From contig JBKJQB010000278.1 of the NCBI GenBank assembly GCA_046594105.1, positions 1 to 7,546 on the forward strand: 7,546 nucleotides of DNA, in the 5' to 3' direction. The translations under genes and the position numbers were made by a program. This DNA is from JBDSGC01 sp046594105. Its GTDB lineage: Bacteria > Acidobacteriota > Thermoanaerobaculia > Gp7-AA8. How positions within the stretch are numbered: the stretch's first letter is position 1; each line of letters opens with the position of its first letter. The notes under the pieces were generated by a model. The model searched no databases, had not been told where the DNA came from, and was given only the letters and a program-made list of their open reading frames with translations. Positions 7,501 through 7,546 of the stretch are shown here, in pieces.

Positions 7501-7546
7501 GGCCTCTCGTTCGCGCAGAGTGTGACCACCTCCTGGCAGCCGCGGC
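4522..7546 (+). CDS. Secreted M36 (fungalysin-type) zinc metalloprotease with nested PA domain, C-terminus cut by window edge
   Basis: The frame is open from the ATG at 4522 to the window end, giving 1008 residues without a stop. Residues 1-26 are a signal peptide (short basic start, hydrophobic core, cleavage likely after LLGA). Residues about 95-175 are an FTP propeptide (core Q142..G146..V149 in FKQKIDGIEVFRDELNVV), which normally keeps the zymogen inactive. The M36 catalytic domain starts around 330. FYNLNFFHDWYYDSGFNE, QADNYGRGG and RPRMQMY (489-495) are standard M36 blocks. A PA domain (about 500-640; DLSGDIVAV, GKIAFIDRGTCTFVVKA, AKAAGAIAVII) interrupts it before DRDGGLDN (647-654). 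The zinc site is HEWGH (H659, E660, H663) with the third ligand E686 in GLGEGWSDF. EVHNTGEVWASMLWE (780-794) completes the active-site region. From about 893 a beta-rich region (DLTIGAISLDD, GVLTVSIRNRGN) resembles the Ig-like or CARDB-like tails of secreted proteases. All catalytic residues are intact. It probably degrades extracellular protein; the substrate is unknown. Confidence 0.94.
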   Translation, partial: MVQNRFFAGAAALITFTLMTPQLLGAHRPPNFDAAAVAPALPDSTTRLASARGSAGSMVPLEWHRTFGVPSFVWLADASDPSSSTASSAQSIGAPTSIEDSARRHLAAHAGLYSLSSADAASAYVSGVHDTGRGALVVKFKQKIDGIEVFRDELNVVMTRDRQLVAMSGFLPKGGGASSTFASKRALSSKAFALPASDAISAAFHDLAPEATPIAGANLTASNADGGYQSFEMTRHSSDLRASLRSARARQVWFHLPDALEPAWYLEIEVADETTADSDPYGYVISAVDGRVLFRKSLVEDADATPFTYRVWAATDGAQRPLNGPQGFGGAPHPTGSNDGFQASFVPQNMVTLSSGPISTKDPWLAPAAGTSNGNNVDAYADLVSPDGFQKGDLRALTTTPNTFDYAYDVALSPGTSTTQQSASVTQLFYNLNFFHDWYYDSGFNEAAGNAQADNYGRGGVAGDPIRGEAQDYNGRNNANMSTPADGGRPRMQMYVFDGVAARTLHIDSPSASARDYATGTAVFGPQSFDLSGDIVAVQPADGCLAITTSLTGKIAFIDRGTCTFVVKATNAKAAGAIAVIIGNVTSSPNPQARTNMACTGSPSPCSAVEQALVPAFSVALNDANALRAQLKAGTVRGNVKRDLVVDRDGGLDNAIVVHEWGHYLSNRLIGNSSGLTSIQSRGLGEGWSDFLALLMMVRPEDAAVAANANFKGAYAVGGYASSGGNNGPLLNGGYYFAIRRVPYSTDLTRDPLTLRHIGVGQAITGADTAYVDDGSNNAEVHNTGEVWASMLWECYAALLRDTLGDHPRLTFEQAQKRMKDYIVASLRITPADPTFLDARDAVLAAAFASDALDYQAFWKAFANRGAGVRATPAERYSTANLGALEDFGVGGDLTIGAISLDDSLEGCNKDGLLEGGESGVLTVSIRNRGNVRLKATTGTVSSSDSRITFEGNGALTFPPTDPGQSTSATVRMNLAKTTSILNPAVSIAVRDAGLSFAQSVTTSWQPR

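Overview
The window is a high-GC bacterial chromosome segment with a codon bias that leaves many long spurious reading frames open on the opposite strands. The mix of a REP/RAYT unit with GCCGGC-based repeats, a secreted amidohydrolase and a large secreted M36 metalloprotease suggests a soil-type heterotroph such as an Acidobacteriota or deltaproteobacterium-like lineage. That is an inference from style and family content, because no rRNA or other taxonomic marker is present.

Layout, minus strand, read right to left: parC (4254-1936, topoisomerase IV subunit A), then after 51 bp lspA (1884-1411, lipoprotein signal peptidase), then a REP element (1409-1359), a RAYT gene for a REP-associated tyrosine transposase of the IS200/Y1 type (1298-654), two more REP elements in inverted orientation around a 12-bp tandem repeat (653-465), and the N-terminal 143 codons of a secreted amidohydrolase (429-1, cut by the window edge). 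All genes in this block point the same way, so parC-lspA may form a small housekeeping operon, with the REP/RAYT unit sitting between it and the amidohydrolase gene.

Layout, plus strand: a 267-bp divergent intergenic region (4255-4521) separates parC from a large secreted fungalysin-type (M36) metalloprotease gene (4522 to beyond 7546). This protein has a signal peptide, an FTP propeptide, an M36 catalytic domain with a PA domain nested in it, and the beginning of a C-terminal beta-sandwich region. The partial first gene and the partial last gene both run off the window.

The most noteworthy part is the REP/RAYT unit at about 465-1410. Three copies of a two-hairpin repeat, built from GCCGGC half-sites around variable 5-6 nt loops, surround the transposase. 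Two copies abut the stop codons of the transposase and of lspA almost exactly. The loops have been exchanged between copies. I see no evidence of a wholly new multi-gene system.
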